Shown: positions 47,001 to 58,116, counted from the first letter of the stretch. The stretch: DNA of 64,000 bases from Euglena gracilis (GCA_039621445.1 CP154957.1:8971071-9035070), one strand, 5' to 3'. The notes: generated from the sequence alone by a model not told the origin. Translations and numbers: made by a program.

Positions 47001-50000
47001 GCGCAAATGCGCACATAAACAAATGCGTTGGTGCGCGCATTTGCTCCCATAAACACGTCATTTTATCATCATCGGTGTACGTTTTATTTGCGCAAATGCG
47101 CGCATCAAACACATTTGTTTTTATTTGCGCAATTGCGCGCATAAACACACATCAATTGGGTGACGGCTGCCTCACGTAGTCTATGTGTCTGTAGTGTTGT
47201 TATCTAATGAGTCTGAGTGTGTTCTTACCGGTGGCGGCAGTGTCACAGCCAGTTCAGGCAGCACGTCAGCACCAGTTCCAAGTGTCGCTACAAGGGGTGT
47301 GTGCCTCTCCCCCGTTTGATGTACAACAGCACAAGTCTCACCCTCAGCCCTATTAACGTCACCTGGCAAGCAGCATGCACACCAGACCACTGGGAGTCAA
47401 TCCCCTCCAGTGGAGGGGTGTCATAGCTCATAAGTCGTGTTCCGGCTGTCAGGGTACAGGGTCCCAGGGGTTACAAAAAAATCGTGGATTTGCGCAATTG
47501 CGCAAATCAAAAGGAAAAAAGCTTAAGTGCGAATTAGGCCGCCTAAGAAAATGGGGGTGCACTTTTGTTTGAACCCCACGCTTGTAGCGACCCCGTGCTT
47601 CTAGTAGGGGGTGTTACCAGCGTGCCAAGGGGGATGCCTAAAAAGCGGTGCCGACACCGCTGGTACCGCTTGACACCGCTGGGACGGAAGGTTTTCTTTT
47701 TTTAGGGGGAACCTTTGCAAAATTCTTTTCCATGTGCTTTTGTTCTATACAGGTTTTTTTGATGGCCACAAATGTTTATGTCACAATGAGATGCTTTCGT
47801 GCTTCCTTATGGGAAATCCCCGCATTTTTTCCCTCGGTATTATTCCATGGGTTCCTGTCCCAGCGGTGTCAAGCGGTGCCCCAGCGGTGCCGGCATGGCT
47901 TGTTAGGCATCCCCAAGGACAAGAGGCGGCAGGTCAGAAGCCCCTCCCCGTCGTGCGGCCGACCCTGCCGGGGATCATCGGCTTCGGGGTGGCCGTGTTC
48001 GGCTTCGCCCTGCTGGGCTGCAGCGCGGCGCGCACCAGCAACCGCTGCCTGCTGGCGGTGGTGTGCAGCCCCCCCCCCCCCCGCCCCGCCTGCCCACCGG
48101 TCGGCGGTGTTGCTGACCGCGAGGACCAGGGTGTTGCATAAGAAAATTTGACCCACCTCCCCAGGGGGTCCAGCCAGACAGCAGCCGTTTTCCAGCCCAG
48201 GGGGGGGGGGGCTCTCCCCCTCCCATCACGAGTTGTAATCATTTTGCCCAAAAGGTGGCTGGACGGTAACGGATTTTTGGTTTTCAGGGGTGCAAAGATG
48301 GGCCAAAAATGAGCAAAAATGGGTCGGATTTGTTGGGCTGGCCAGGGCAAACCTGTGGTCAGCAAATCAGTTTTTTTTGCATAATTGGCAGTTTCGGGGC
48401 ATTTTTTTTTGCAGTTTCGATTTTTTTGTACCCGGTTTCACCCTGGGTCATGCCTGGTTCCAGCGCCAGGACCCTAAGGGGAGGGGGGGGTCAGCCAGCA
48501 GCCTTTTTCCAGCCAGCCCAAATTTTCCATCCTCTGAGCTGGACCCCCTTTTGGGGGGTTCTTTAACAACGCCGTTGTGATGTGAGAGGGTTGGTTTCCT
48601 GGTGGTCAATGTTGAATGCCACCCCCAGTGCTGTCCGAGTGGCATCCGCCCCTCTTTCTTTATATGCCTGAATTGACCCCAAGGGAATGAGATGGGTTGA
48701 CAGAAAAAATGATTTTCGAAAACTGAGAATGTTTTGGGACATTATTTGGGGTTCTGAAAGAGGTCCAAAAATTTGTCTGCCAAATAATTGTTGGTGTTTT
48801 TTTGAGCTTGACCGGATGGATGTATCCCTCCCTCCGCGTTGAGATTTTGGCCAACTGAGGGCTGAGCACTTGGAAAAGTTTCCTGGTGCAAAAGTTTTTT
48901 TTGTCTCCTTCCATTTTGCACCGTAAAGAAAGAAAGGGGAACACCGGACAAACTTCATTGTCAAGTCCACTCTTCTCAAGTCATTCTCCTCCTCAGTATC
49001 TGGTGACGGTGCTTCTGTTGATGTTCGGCCTGGGTGCATTGATGCTGACCCAAGCCCTCGTCGTGGAATCCAGCCGAGTGCAGGTTTCCAACCTTTCCCT
49101 TGATGCATGTCCACTCTTCACCCAAAGTTTTTCTTTATGCTGGTTCCAAAATTTAGACCCACCTGTTTTTATGGCATACCTCCCCCCATGGTTTGATATG
49201 AGGAGGGCGTCCGGGGTTTTGGTGGGGGGGGTGTCCTAGACCGGGGGGGTCAGGACCCCCCCCCACCTGCCAAGGGGGGTCCGGACCGACCCCGGGAGAG
49301 GGCACCTGGGACCCCCCTCCAAAAGGTGAAAGTTTTCCTTCTTTTTGTGGAAGGACGTTTGGCAAAAATGACCTAGAAGTTGCCAAAAAATGATTGAAAA
49401 TTTGCAATTTAATTCTTTTTGCATTTTGACAAGTTTTTGCCCCCCAAAAAAGTGCCCAGAAAAGCATTTTGGCCGTTTGGGGGGGTCAAAAAATTTCGGC
49501 CACTCAGACCACACCACTGTTTAGGTGGGGGGGTGTCCCCCCTTGGACTGGAGGGGGGGGGTCCGACCCCCCCACCTGCCATAAAATCGAAGCTTGCACC
49601 CCCCCCAGGAAACTGCATTACCCCTTGCAACCGCTAACCTGCCCTCATAAGGACTGTTTCTTGCCTTTGTACCCACTGAATTGTCTGTTAAGAGGTTCCA
49701 AACATTTTTCAGGTCTGATGACAAAGTTGTGAAAAACATTTTTTTCCGATTTTTTTGTTCCGGGGTTAGAAATGTCAGTTTTAACCCCGCCAAAGTCCCC
49801 GGATAGATTTATTTATATCGGTAAAAATATATTATATATATATATGTTATGGGCGCATATAGATATTATTTTTATATTAGATAGTATATTCCCCCAAATT
49901 TCCTTAATCCCCCCAGGGGGGGGGGGCTCCCATATGTGCGTATTATTTAAAAAGAGTAAAATTAGGCCTTTTGTAACCCACCCCCCCCCCCCAACTATAT

Positions 50001-50090
50001 TTTGACAACCCCCCGGACCCCCCGGTCAAATATTTTTTCCGTATATTTTTTGCCGTTTGCGGGGGTAGGGGGGGGGGGGGTATGATCTTC

Positions 50091-50142
<52 letters not shown>

Positions 50143-50433
50143 CTATATATATATATATATATATTCTTATCTATTGGCCCATACTCTACATCCCCCCGGG
50201 GGGGCCATGTGGAGTGTCCAGGGGGTCAAATAGTTTTTTTGCGTTAATGATGGAATCGGGATAGGTGCGCGACTTAGGGTTAGGGTTAGGCCTAACTTAT
50301 AGACGGTGTTCGGTGTACAAGTTAGGCCTAACCCTAAGCCTAAGTCGCGCACCTAACCCCGATTCCATCATTAACGCAAAAAAAATGGACCCCCCCCCTG
50401 GACACTCTACATGGTCCCCCCCGGGGGGGGGGT

Positions 50434-50495
<62 letters not shown>

Positions 50496-51107
50496 AGGAA
50501 TATAGAAGGCATATATATAAACATATGGGGGGGGATGGGTATATATTATAGAGGGGATGGGGGGGGGGATGGCTAAGGCTTCTGACTCTCCCCCCCCCCC
50601 GGGGGTGGCCCGGGTGGTAACCGGGGGCGGGGGGTCCCGCTTCTTCTCACCAACTCCATTTTTGGATTTCGCGCCCCGATTCGCCGCATTTCCGTGGATT
50701 ACGGAATTTGGGGTTGGTTAAAATAAGGATAGGGTTAGGGTTACGATTTGGGAAAAAAGTTAGGCTGAAATTGGGTCGAAATCCATGTAACAAAATTGTC
50801 TCTGAAGTTCGGCCCAAATCCGACCCAAATCCGGCCCCGCGACCTGGTTTTCCCAACCCCAACCCCACCCTTACCCCAACCCCACTCCCCGTACCCTAAC
50901 CCTAACCCTATTCCGGAAAAATAACCCCAAAATACCCCCGCCAGCGGAAAAGTTTCCGTCGGCGGGGTGCATTTCCCCAGAAAAAGCAAGGGGGGGCCAG
51001 TAGTTTCACCTGGGCGGCCGAAGTCCGAAGTCCCGGGTAGGTACAACCACTGGCCCCCCCCGGGGGAGGGCCTGAGAATTAGCCTTGCCATATATATATA
51101 TACATGC

Positions 51108-51138
<31 letters not shown>

Positions 51139-54100
51139 CATTTATATTATATATGTATATATACATATATATGTGTATATATCTAAAATATATATTATTT
51201 GTAATATATATGAAAATACACACACATATATTATATTATTTATATACATATATATATATATATACATTTATATACATATTTATACATAATATATGTATAT
51301 ATATATATGTTATTTATATATATATATGCATATATATGTATATATATATACATATATATGTATATATATTATATTATATATGTAATATATATATATATAT
51401 ATGTATGTATGGCAGCCATACTCTAAATGGACCCCCCCAAGGGAGGGTCCATTTAGAGTGGCCAGAGGGCAGGAAATTTTTTTTTGCGTTAATGATGGAA
51501 TAGGGTTAGGTGCGCGACTTAGGGTTAGGATTAGGCCTAACTTGTACATCTAACGCCCGTCTATAAGTTAGGCCTAACCCTTACCCTAAGTCGCGCACCT
51601 AACCCTATTCCATCATCAACACAAAAAAAAAAACAATTTTGACACCCTGGACACTCTAAATGGACCCCCCCTCGGGGGGGTCCATGTAGAGTATGGCTGC
51701 CATATGTATGTATGTATATATATATATATATATATATTACATTACCCCCCCCCCTATGTCCAACGACCCCCCTATGTCCAATGACCAACCCCCCCGGTCA
51801 GAGGACACATGTTCGGGGGCTTTACCAATATTTTGGTCCCGGCGTGAAGCGCCGGGACGAAAAATTTTGCCCAAATTTTGCCAAAAAAAAATTGGCCAAA
51901 ATGCCATTTTTGACACTTTTTGGACGAAAATTTGTCAAAATTGCCCAAAATTTTCGGCGCAAAGCGCCGGAAGGGAAAATTTGGGCATTTTTGGGTGGGT
52001 AGGGACCCGGGTACCCACCAACTTTCTTTTGACCCCATGTCCAACGACCACCCCCCGGTCAGAGGACACCTTTTTGGTCACTACCCTATGTCCAACGACC
52101 ACCCCCCCCGGTCAGAGGACAGAGGTTACCGGTCATTGGACATAGGGGGGGGTATTTATATTCCTATATGTGTTTATCTTATATTATTAATCTATATAAT
52201 GTATAATATACATATATATATATATATATTTTGTGTGGTGTGTATAAAACATTGAGTTATTCATCTTATATATGTATAGGTAGAATATATTTGTATCTTA
52301 TTATATTATATATGTATATATCATGTATTATTTTTTCTTATTTATTTGCATATGTATATTACATGTTGTATATGTATGTATACATATTCTACCATTATTT
52401 ATTTTATCTGTTATGTATACACATATGTATTTCATTTTAATTTATATTTATATACACATATTATATTATATATTATATAGGTATACATATATATATATAC
52501 ATATGTATATGTATACAGATATCTGTATAATATATCTTATTTTATATAATATGCATCACCATATATATTAATTATTTGTATTATATTATGTATAATATTT
52601 ATTATTTATATTTATACATGTAATAATATCTTATACACAATATATTATAATTATTATATATATATGCATATCCTATATAACACTATATCTGTATATGTAT
52701 AATAACATAATAACACAATATCTGTACATTATATTATTATATATGCATATATATACATATATATATTCGAGGGGGTTAACAAGGGTGCTGGGGGTCTCTG
52801 GTCCCCTCCTCAAAGCTGTTGATCTTATTTGGTGCCCAAGAGGCTGGCCTTCCTGCACAGGGCATCGTCCGCCAGGCGTGGGAGCGAACCGTCCAAACCG
52901 TGCAATCGCTTCGGCGTTGTTTTCGGCACAAACCTGCCCAGGAATCATTCCCGCCTATCTGCCATCTCTCTTTCAGGGAAAACATTTTTTGGGGTGTGTC
53001 GGGGGGGGATATGCAAGTTGCATAATTTTCATTTTTTGCATTATCGAAAATCTTGACAATGTGCACTTTTTTGCAAAACGAAAAACTTGTGAAAAGTGAA
53101 TTTTTTTTGCATTTTTTTTGCATATTTTGCTTTTCCAATTTTGTTCAGGCATTTGCACAAGCAAATTGATCCGCTTTCAGACACTTTCAGACAGGAGGTT
53201 GTATACCTGACGTCTTTGGGCCAATTTCCACATAAGCAGTAGTTGCATAATGAAATTCAAGTATGCAACCAGGTGAACCAATTACATCTCATATGGCCTT
53301 GTTGCATATCCCCCCTGGTGTAGGTGTCCCGGATCTATTATCTTTGACGGATGCAAAAAAGACAGCCGAGAATCATTACAGATTTAACGGTTTGGAATTA
53401 TTTTGATTCCTCTGTGTACAGGAGGTTTGAGGAGTTTGGTTGGTCTCTTGATGGTGGCCAAGTGATTGCCCGGCATTTGGCAGGGCCTCCACCATATTGA
53501 CAAGCAATTGCATTTCCCCAAGCCACCCGGCTGAAATATGTGATTTGCAACATGACCTGGAGTGCTCTGGTCTGCGTGCGTATGCCAATCCCCATGTGAA
53601 AGCATTTGTTTTGCGATCCAAGCTTCCAGATATGGCAGCTTTGTTGAACGTGGATAGCTTTTCATTGATTGCCTTTCATTGATTGCCTCTCTCGTGACCC
53701 TGCACATACGCACAAACAAGAACATTCACATAAATGAACACAAACATTCCGGCATACACACGCACGCCACAGACACACATATGCGTATATACATCACAAA
53801 CGGGTGCCATTTGCAGGTTTTTCGGCAAATTGCACGGATTTCGAAGCGCATCAAGTGGAATGCGCCAAGTGTGAGAACGAGGCGGATATGAGGTTCTCAC
53901 AGGTGTGTGTGCCGCCCTTGTAATGCGGTACAGGGGGGTCCGGCGCAGTTCTGGCTTGCTTACTTCCTCCCCACCCCAACGCGTTGGCCCCACGGCTTGT
54001 TGCCCCCCAGGCTGTTGACGACATTCGTCCCCTCCCCCAAAGTTGGCCCCCGCCTGTTGGGGCCAACATGGGTTGGGATAGAACAGAGAATTCCCAAAAT

Positions 54101-57100
54101 TAACACACCCGTTCATCCTGCATTGCGTTGGTTGCGTTGCCATTGTGGTCAGACCCAGGGGGGTTGTTTAAGCCGGAAGAAACGCTCTGGGCCCAGCTGG
54201 CCCACACCCACCAGCCCCCCCCCTGTTCAGCAAATCTTAATTTCTGCCCAGCTGTCTTTTGGACACGTGGGCAGTGGGGTGTTCTTAAGCCGGAGGGACC
54301 CTACCCCCCCCCCCCCGGGAGGATCCAGCTGGCTTTTTTCCAGCGAAGCCGGGCTGGACCAGATAACGCAAACCGCCAAAATTTTTTGAAATGGGGTAAA
54401 AACGGCCAAAAATGACCCTTTTTTTTGAGGGTTTTTTGGTGAAAACGCCAACCAGACTGATTTTGGATTTTTTTGCCGTTTTTTGGGGGGTACCCACCAG
54501 GTCCAACTGCCAGCCGGCTGGACACCCCCAGATCCCCCAGCGGGGGGGGGGGGTGAGCCAGCACTTTTTTTCCGGTTGGCACTTTTTCCAGCTTAAGAAA
54601 ACTCCTGGTGGACAGGTGGCTCCTGGCACGATGAGAGAGGGGTGAGCCTGAAGCTTTGCACCATTTGAGGAATGCGCAAGCTGCCAATTTAAATTTTTCA
54701 TAATCTATTTTTTCCTGGCAATTCACATGCTTTTCTACCAGAATCCCGAGACACCCCAAAGTGCGAAACCCAATTTTTTGCCCAATTTGCATTTTAAGTT
54801 GTTGCACAATGAAATGTTTGTGCATGCAACTGGCAAACATCCTTGCCAGGGAATTCCTGAAGCCGGACCCCACCCAACCCCCCAGGGGGGTCCAGCCAGC
54901 CAAGCCAGCCAGCACCTTTTTTCCCGCCAGCAGTTCCCAGCCGGGCTGCGGACCCCCCCCCCCCCCCCCCCGGGCGGGTTTGCAGCCGATGTCCGGTGGT
55001 CGAGTGGTCATAAAGTTTTCGCAGCCCGGCGAGGCCAGGCTGGACCCAAAAAAAATTCGGCACAGTGCCGACAATTTTTGAACAGGGGGTCAAAAATCAC
55101 CCCCCAAAATGGCCATTTTTGGTATTTTCATTGGTTTTCACCTCAGAGTTTTCGCAGAAAGAATGCATCCCAACTGGATTTGGGCTGTTTTGGCTGCCTT
55201 TGGGTGCCTGCCAGATCCAGCCCAGCAGGCCAGATGTTTGGGTTGGTTTTGGCTCAAAAAAGATATCCAGGCAATTTAATTTTGCTTACAATATCCAAAT
55301 TTTTGAGAACAAAAAAAAGCATTTTCCTGTCCAGCCTCCCAAAGGGCTCGAAGGGCGGCTGGACAAAATGTAACACTCGCCGATGTGCACCCTTTGCACA
55401 TATTTGCTCACTCTCTTTTAGTCTGTCAAAAAAGTAAAGAAAACAAAAAAGGCACACAAAAAGAAAATTGTGGGCAAACTTGCATAATGACAAGGATCAA
55501 GGAATTTCTTAAGGACCCCTGGGGGGGGGTCCAGGCTGGCCGGCTGAAAAAGGTGCTGGCTGGATCCCCCTTGGTGGGGTCAAATCCTCAGGATCAAAAA
55601 GAAGCACAGTAACTCAGCAGTCTTTTCAAAAAAAATATATATATCCAAGGTGGTATTGAGAGTTTTTTGCTAGTTTTTCATTCACAATGATTTTTAATGC
55701 AAATGTTTTTTGTCCCGGCATTGTTGTTATGTAATCGCAAAAAGCCTGTTATTTTTTTGTTTTCAGCTCATAGAAATTGGGTCCAAACACTGGTCTTCAT
55801 TACACCCCCTGGATCAGAGTTGCTGGGCCCTGCTGCAGAAGAACATTCACGACAATTTCCGACCGCTCACCTACGTCTCGTTCGGGACCATCGGGGTTAT
55901 GGTGTGCGGTGATGGTTGGGCATGGCATTTGATTGATTGTCTGAAGCCAAGCAGGTGGCTGAATTTTGATTGCCTCAAGGGACCTAATGGGTTCCTTCTA
56001 TTTTTGGCTCAAAAGGCTCCCCAAGGCTCAAAAAGCTCCAGTGGGTGTTCCCCCAGAGTCATGTGCAGTATTCTTTTTATAAAAGTGCACACCCTCCGGG
56101 GTGGGGGGGGGGGTGCTAGGGGGAGGGGGGGGGGGGGGAGGGGGGGGGGGGGGGGGGATGGGTGGGGCGGGGGGGGGGAGGGGGGGTGATGTTTTTTTTT
56201 TTAGTTGTAGACCCCAGGGGGGGGGAATAATTGATATCCGCAATTTTTCCGCAATTTCCGCAATTTTCCGCAATTTCCGCAATTTTCCGCAATTTTTCCG
56301 CAATTTTTCACCATTTTTTTGAAGAATTTTTTCCCCACCACCGAAGATGGAAGATGCAATGAGTTCAAGCCATTCTTCAAATGGATTAACAGGTGTGCTA
56401 TTGTGTTTTGTTGTCCCCCCCCCCAGTTTACCAATTTTTCTCACAGGTGCACCACTGGTCACAGGATTGGGTGCGTCCCACCTGTGCAAAGAACATCAAG
56501 CGTGTTGATTTGTGCTCGCCTGCATCGACGTGGGTGTTGCGGTGTTCTGAACCTCACAATTGAAAATTTTCTAAGTCCCCCCAAGCAGAAATGTGTATAC
56601 CCGATATCAATTTTTCCGCAATTTTTCCGCAATTTCCGCAATTTTTCCGCAATTTTTCCGCAATTTTTCCGAAGGCCTCCGATATCAATTTTTTCCCCCC
56701 CCTGTAGACCCCCGGGGGGAGCAGGGCGGGCAGGTGGAGGGTCCCCCCCCCCCGGAGGGGGGTGGGATATTCGTTTCGGCGCCGAAGGCTTTTTTTGAAA
56801 AAGGTGCTATTTTTGGCATTTTCGCGATTTTCGGGGAAAAGTGGGTGGGTCCCCCGGGACCCCCCCCCCCTAGAGGGTGGGTGGGTGGGACCCCCCCCTC
56901 CTCCCCCGGTCTTTAAAAAACCTGTCCTCAATCCGGTTCAGTTTTTTTGGGCCAGTTTTTTTGGGCCAGTTTTTTTTAGGGTCTGAACTAAAATGTCAAC
57001 CGCGAGTAATGGATGGGATGGAATTCTTCCGTAAATGCTCTTTGACCCGAATGGAACCTCCCCCGCCATCTCCTTGTGTGAAGGCATCACGCAAACTGGT

Positions 57101-58116
57101 TAGTGGAAGGATGCCGCCCCCATCCTGACCAAGCGTGTCAACATGGATGAAAAACCCTTGAATCACAGGATTGGGAAACTGAAAGAGGTCAAAGCTTACC
57201 TTATCAGAATAGGCAGATCACAGAACAGGCTGCTTTTTTAAAAAATATTGGAAGACCCGGGGGGGGGGGGGCAGTCATTATAGTTAATGCAAAAAAAAAT
57301 TAAAAATTTTAAAGCATTTTTAAGGCATTTTAAGGCTTCCAGGGCGTCCAAGGGCGGTCCGGGCATCGAACCAGGATCGGCACAGGTCAATTGAAAAAAA
57401 ATATTTTCGGGGGATAGACAATGGTGAGCATTTTTTCCAACAATTGGTTTGTTTTTGGCAAGTGTTCATGACTTCATTTTTCTTGCTCAGTCTGAGAAAA
57501 TTCTGCCAGAATGAATGAACCCATTTTTTTGGGTTTTTTAAGGTTTTTAAAGCTTTTGAAAAGTACTAAAAAAATTTAAAGGCCTGGGGTGAGCATGGGC
57601 ATGGAGCCCGGGGGTCTTGGGCCGACCCAGAAGTGGGTTTCGGCGCAACCTGAAAATTTTTGGAAAATGCCTTCTGATGGCCTGATCAGGCTTTTTTTTT
57701 AGTCGAGTGCCTGCCCCCCCGGGGGGGGGGGAAGGGGCAGGCACCACGTAACACCCCATCCGACCCCCAGGGGGGGTCGGGTTTTTGGGGGTGCCAGCCC
57801 ATAGCAGGCACCCCCCTTCGACCCCGGAAAAGGCCATTTTCAATGAATATTTTCTGGGTCCCCCGGGACCCCCCCCCCCGGGGGGTGTGCCTGCTAGGGG
57901 CAGGCCCTATAGCACCCCCCCCCAGTCGGTGAGCAAAAGCCTGGGCCTGATTTGGGGGGACTCCGTGGGGTGGCACAAAGCGTTGAATAAGGGTCTAAGA
58001 AGTCTTTTTTATCCCGCAATTTTCAGGTGCTGGCGTTCATTGCGGCCCTGGGGATTTGTCAGCGCATGCGGATGAAGGATCAGGAACGCATCTTGTACGA
58101 GAGCATCGCCGGCTGA
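35040..58116 (+). CDS. Gene 2: tetraspanin-like four-pass membrane protein (10-11 exons joined)
   Basis: The spliced protein is about 272 residues, or 281 with an optional small exon, within the usual tetraspanin range. It has an acidic/proline cytosolic N-terminus of about 60 residues and TM1 ([18 protein letters not shown]). A short outer loop leads to TM2 ([20 protein letters not shown]) and TM3 ([20 protein letters not shown]). The large outer loop has four cysteines. TM4 ([20 protein letters not shown]) and a short charged tail end it. Tetraspanins organise membrane microdomains. The family call rests on topology, the [10 protein letters not shown] helix before TM4 and TM spacing. The classic CCG motif is absent; ECAKC is in its place. 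All nine introns can be read as GT-AG with frame kept. Confidence 0.8.
35437..35541 (+). CDS. Gene 2 exon 2: cytosolic N-terminus
   Basis: [20 protein letters not shown] then [14 protein letters not shown]. Acceptor GTGTGCAG, donor GTGTGC. Intron 2 (35542-40738, 5.2 kb) carries TTGTA repeats, element 36345-37641, a small GTCCAACGACC element (about 38226-38410) and the twin element 38458-39091. Confidence 0.8.
35680..35832. repeat. TTGTA/CTGTA pentamer repeat
   Basis: Degenerate TTGTA, CTGTA and TTATA units in gene 2 intron 2. Confidence 0.85.
36345..37641. mobile_element. 1.3-kb hAT-like element with GCATTTTTT arms
   Basis: AGGGGGGG..AATGCAACTTGCATAATT at the left and the complementary arm ending AAGTTGCATTTCCC..CCCTG at the right. 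CTGGTTAC is duplicated on both sides (36337-36344, 37642-37649). The core is extreme C-rich/A-rich low-complexity sequence (36717-36841, 37143-37390). Confidence 0.75.
38458..39091. mobile_element. GTCCAACGACC element, long twin B
   Basis: Near-identical to 20282-20908. TATGTT flanks it on both sides (38453-38458, 39090-39095), a possible target duplication. Confidence 0.75.
40739..40826 (+). CDS. Gene 2 exon 3: first half of TM1
   Basis: [20 protein letters not shown] then LYVVNFAFA. Acceptor TTTTCAG, donor GTGTGTG. The phase-2 join completes CGG from exon 2. A CAGGGTTTTTC-type element begins only about 20 bases into the intron. Intron 3 (40827-42419) contains the G-rich tract 41048-41192. 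Confidence 0.8.
41048..41192. repeat. Poly-G low-complexity tract
   Basis: About 145 bases almost entirely G with scattered T and A, in gene 2 intron 3. Glycine-rich frames across it are artefacts. Confidence 0.95.
42420..42443 (+). CDS. Gene 2 exon 4: second half of TM1 (very short)
   Basis: VTSLAIIV after acceptor CTCGCAG completes a hydrophobic helix with exon 3. The donor could be GTGGTC at 42441 or GTCGGG at 42444, so the 3' end is uncertain by a codon. The downstream region to exon 5 is 5.5 kb. Confidence 0.65.
43048..43074 (+). CDS. Possible gene 2 exon 4b: small extracellular loop
   Basis: In a GC-rich patch, AG before 43048 and GT after 43074 bound AHQQRLIGA in phase 0. Inclusion would lengthen the first outer loop from about 9 to 18 residues, closer to other tetraspanins. 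No independent support; it may be chance. Confidence 0.25.
44544..47547. mobile_element. 3-kb region bounded by a 70-bp inverted repeat, rich in GCGCAAATGCGC
   Basis: CTTAGGCGGCCTAATTCGCA at 44544 is matched by its complement ending at 47547; the match runs about 70 bases. Inside, TTTGCGCAAATGCGCGCATC recurs many times (45225-45745, 46710-47150). A unique middle (about 45800-46700) has short open frames of unknown origin. A diverged half copy begins at about 41382. Confidence 0.65.
47938..48060 (+). CDS. Gene 2 exon 5: TM2
   Basis: [20 protein letters not shown] then [20 protein letters not shown] and V. A strong hydrophobic segment with a basic cytosolic end. Acceptor GGTCAG, donor GTGTGC. 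Intron 5 (48061-48996) contains a GC-rich element at about 48130-48570. Confidence 0.85.
48997..49083 (+). CDS. Gene 2 exon 6: TM3
   Basis: [20 protein letters not shown] then LVVESSRVQ. Acceptor CCTCAG, donor GTTTCC. Intron 6 (49084-52860) contains two long palindromic TTAGGG-bearing elements, TA repeats and another GTCCAACGACC element. Confidence 0.85.
49800..50164. repeat. TA-rich repeats and poly-G/C before palindrome 1
   Basis: AT-rich sequence with a long TA run at 50092-50164. Confidence 0.85.
50176..50440. mobile_element. Palindromic TTAGGG-bearing element, copy 1
   Basis: CATACTCTACATCCCCCC opens it; the centre is GGTGCGCGACTTAGGGTTAG followed by its inverted copy. The right outer arm is truncated against a TA microsatellite. 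Confidence 0.7.
51411..51701. mobile_element. Palindromic TTAGGG-bearing element, copy 2 (intact)
   Basis: GGCAGCCATACTCTAAATGG at the left and its complement with one mismatch at the right. The centre carries inverted copies of TTAGGTGCGCGACTTAGGGT. The whole 291 bases could fold into one hairpin. Flanked by TATG repeats. Confidence 0.8.
51740..52155. mobile_element. GTCCAACGACC element, short form
   Basis: Same termini as the long twins but a different interior, nearly identical to the copy nested at 34056-34470. A diverged relative lies at about 25160-25530. Confidence 0.75.
52165..52770. repeat. AT-rich tract
   Basis: About 600 bases of ATATGTATAT-like sequence in gene 2 intron 6; no exon seen. 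Confidence 0.85.
52861..52915 (+). CDS. Gene 2 exon 7: large outer loop, part 1
   Basis: [18 protein letters not shown] plus one base; acceptor GCACAG, donor GTTGTT. The phase-1 join to exon 8 keeps frame. The donor is chosen by frame; later donors are possible. Intron 7 (52916-53816) carries a GCATTTTTT-type element at about 52999-53309. Confidence 0.65.
53817..53902 (+). CDS. Gene 2 exon 8: large outer loop, part 2
   Basis: [20 protein letters not shown] then EADMRFSQ. It contains three of the four loop cysteines. Acceptor TTTGCAG, donor GTGTGT. Intron 8 (53903-55766) contains CTTAAG-terminated GC-rich elements near 54274-54605 and 54860-54980. Confidence 0.8.
55767..55901 (+). CDS. Gene 2 exon 9: end of large loop and start of TM4
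   Basis: [20 protein letters not shown] then [20 protein letters not shown] and TIGVM. SCW plus the following amphipathic helix is the usual pre-TM4 arrangement. Acceptor TTTTCAG, donor GTGTGC. Intron 9 (55902-58026) includes the G-rich block 56101-56188, TTTCCGCAA repeats and several poly-G/C elements. Confidence 0.85.
56101..56188. repeat. Poly-G tract
   Basis: About 90 bases of near-pure G, followed by TTTCCGCAATTTCCGCAA repeats to about 56320 and again at 56605-56670. Confidence 0.9.
58027..58116 (+). CDS. Gene 2 exon 10: end of TM4, tail and stop
   Basis: [20 protein letters not shown] then RILYESIAG and TGA at 58114-58116. Acceptor TTTTCAG. The spliced TM4 is [17 protein letters not shown] followed by a basic cytosolic tail. 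Confidence 0.85.
   Translation: MLAFIAALGICQRMRMKDQERILYESIAG

Noticed and set aside
50277-50911. Telomeric TTAGGG repeats
   Set aside because: Only two or three units at a time, inverted within foldback elements and interstitial.
53430-53690. Unique open frame in gene 2 intron 7
   Set aside because: No family recognised, codon composition differs from the flanking exons, and splicing exon 7 directly to exon 8 keeps frame without it.
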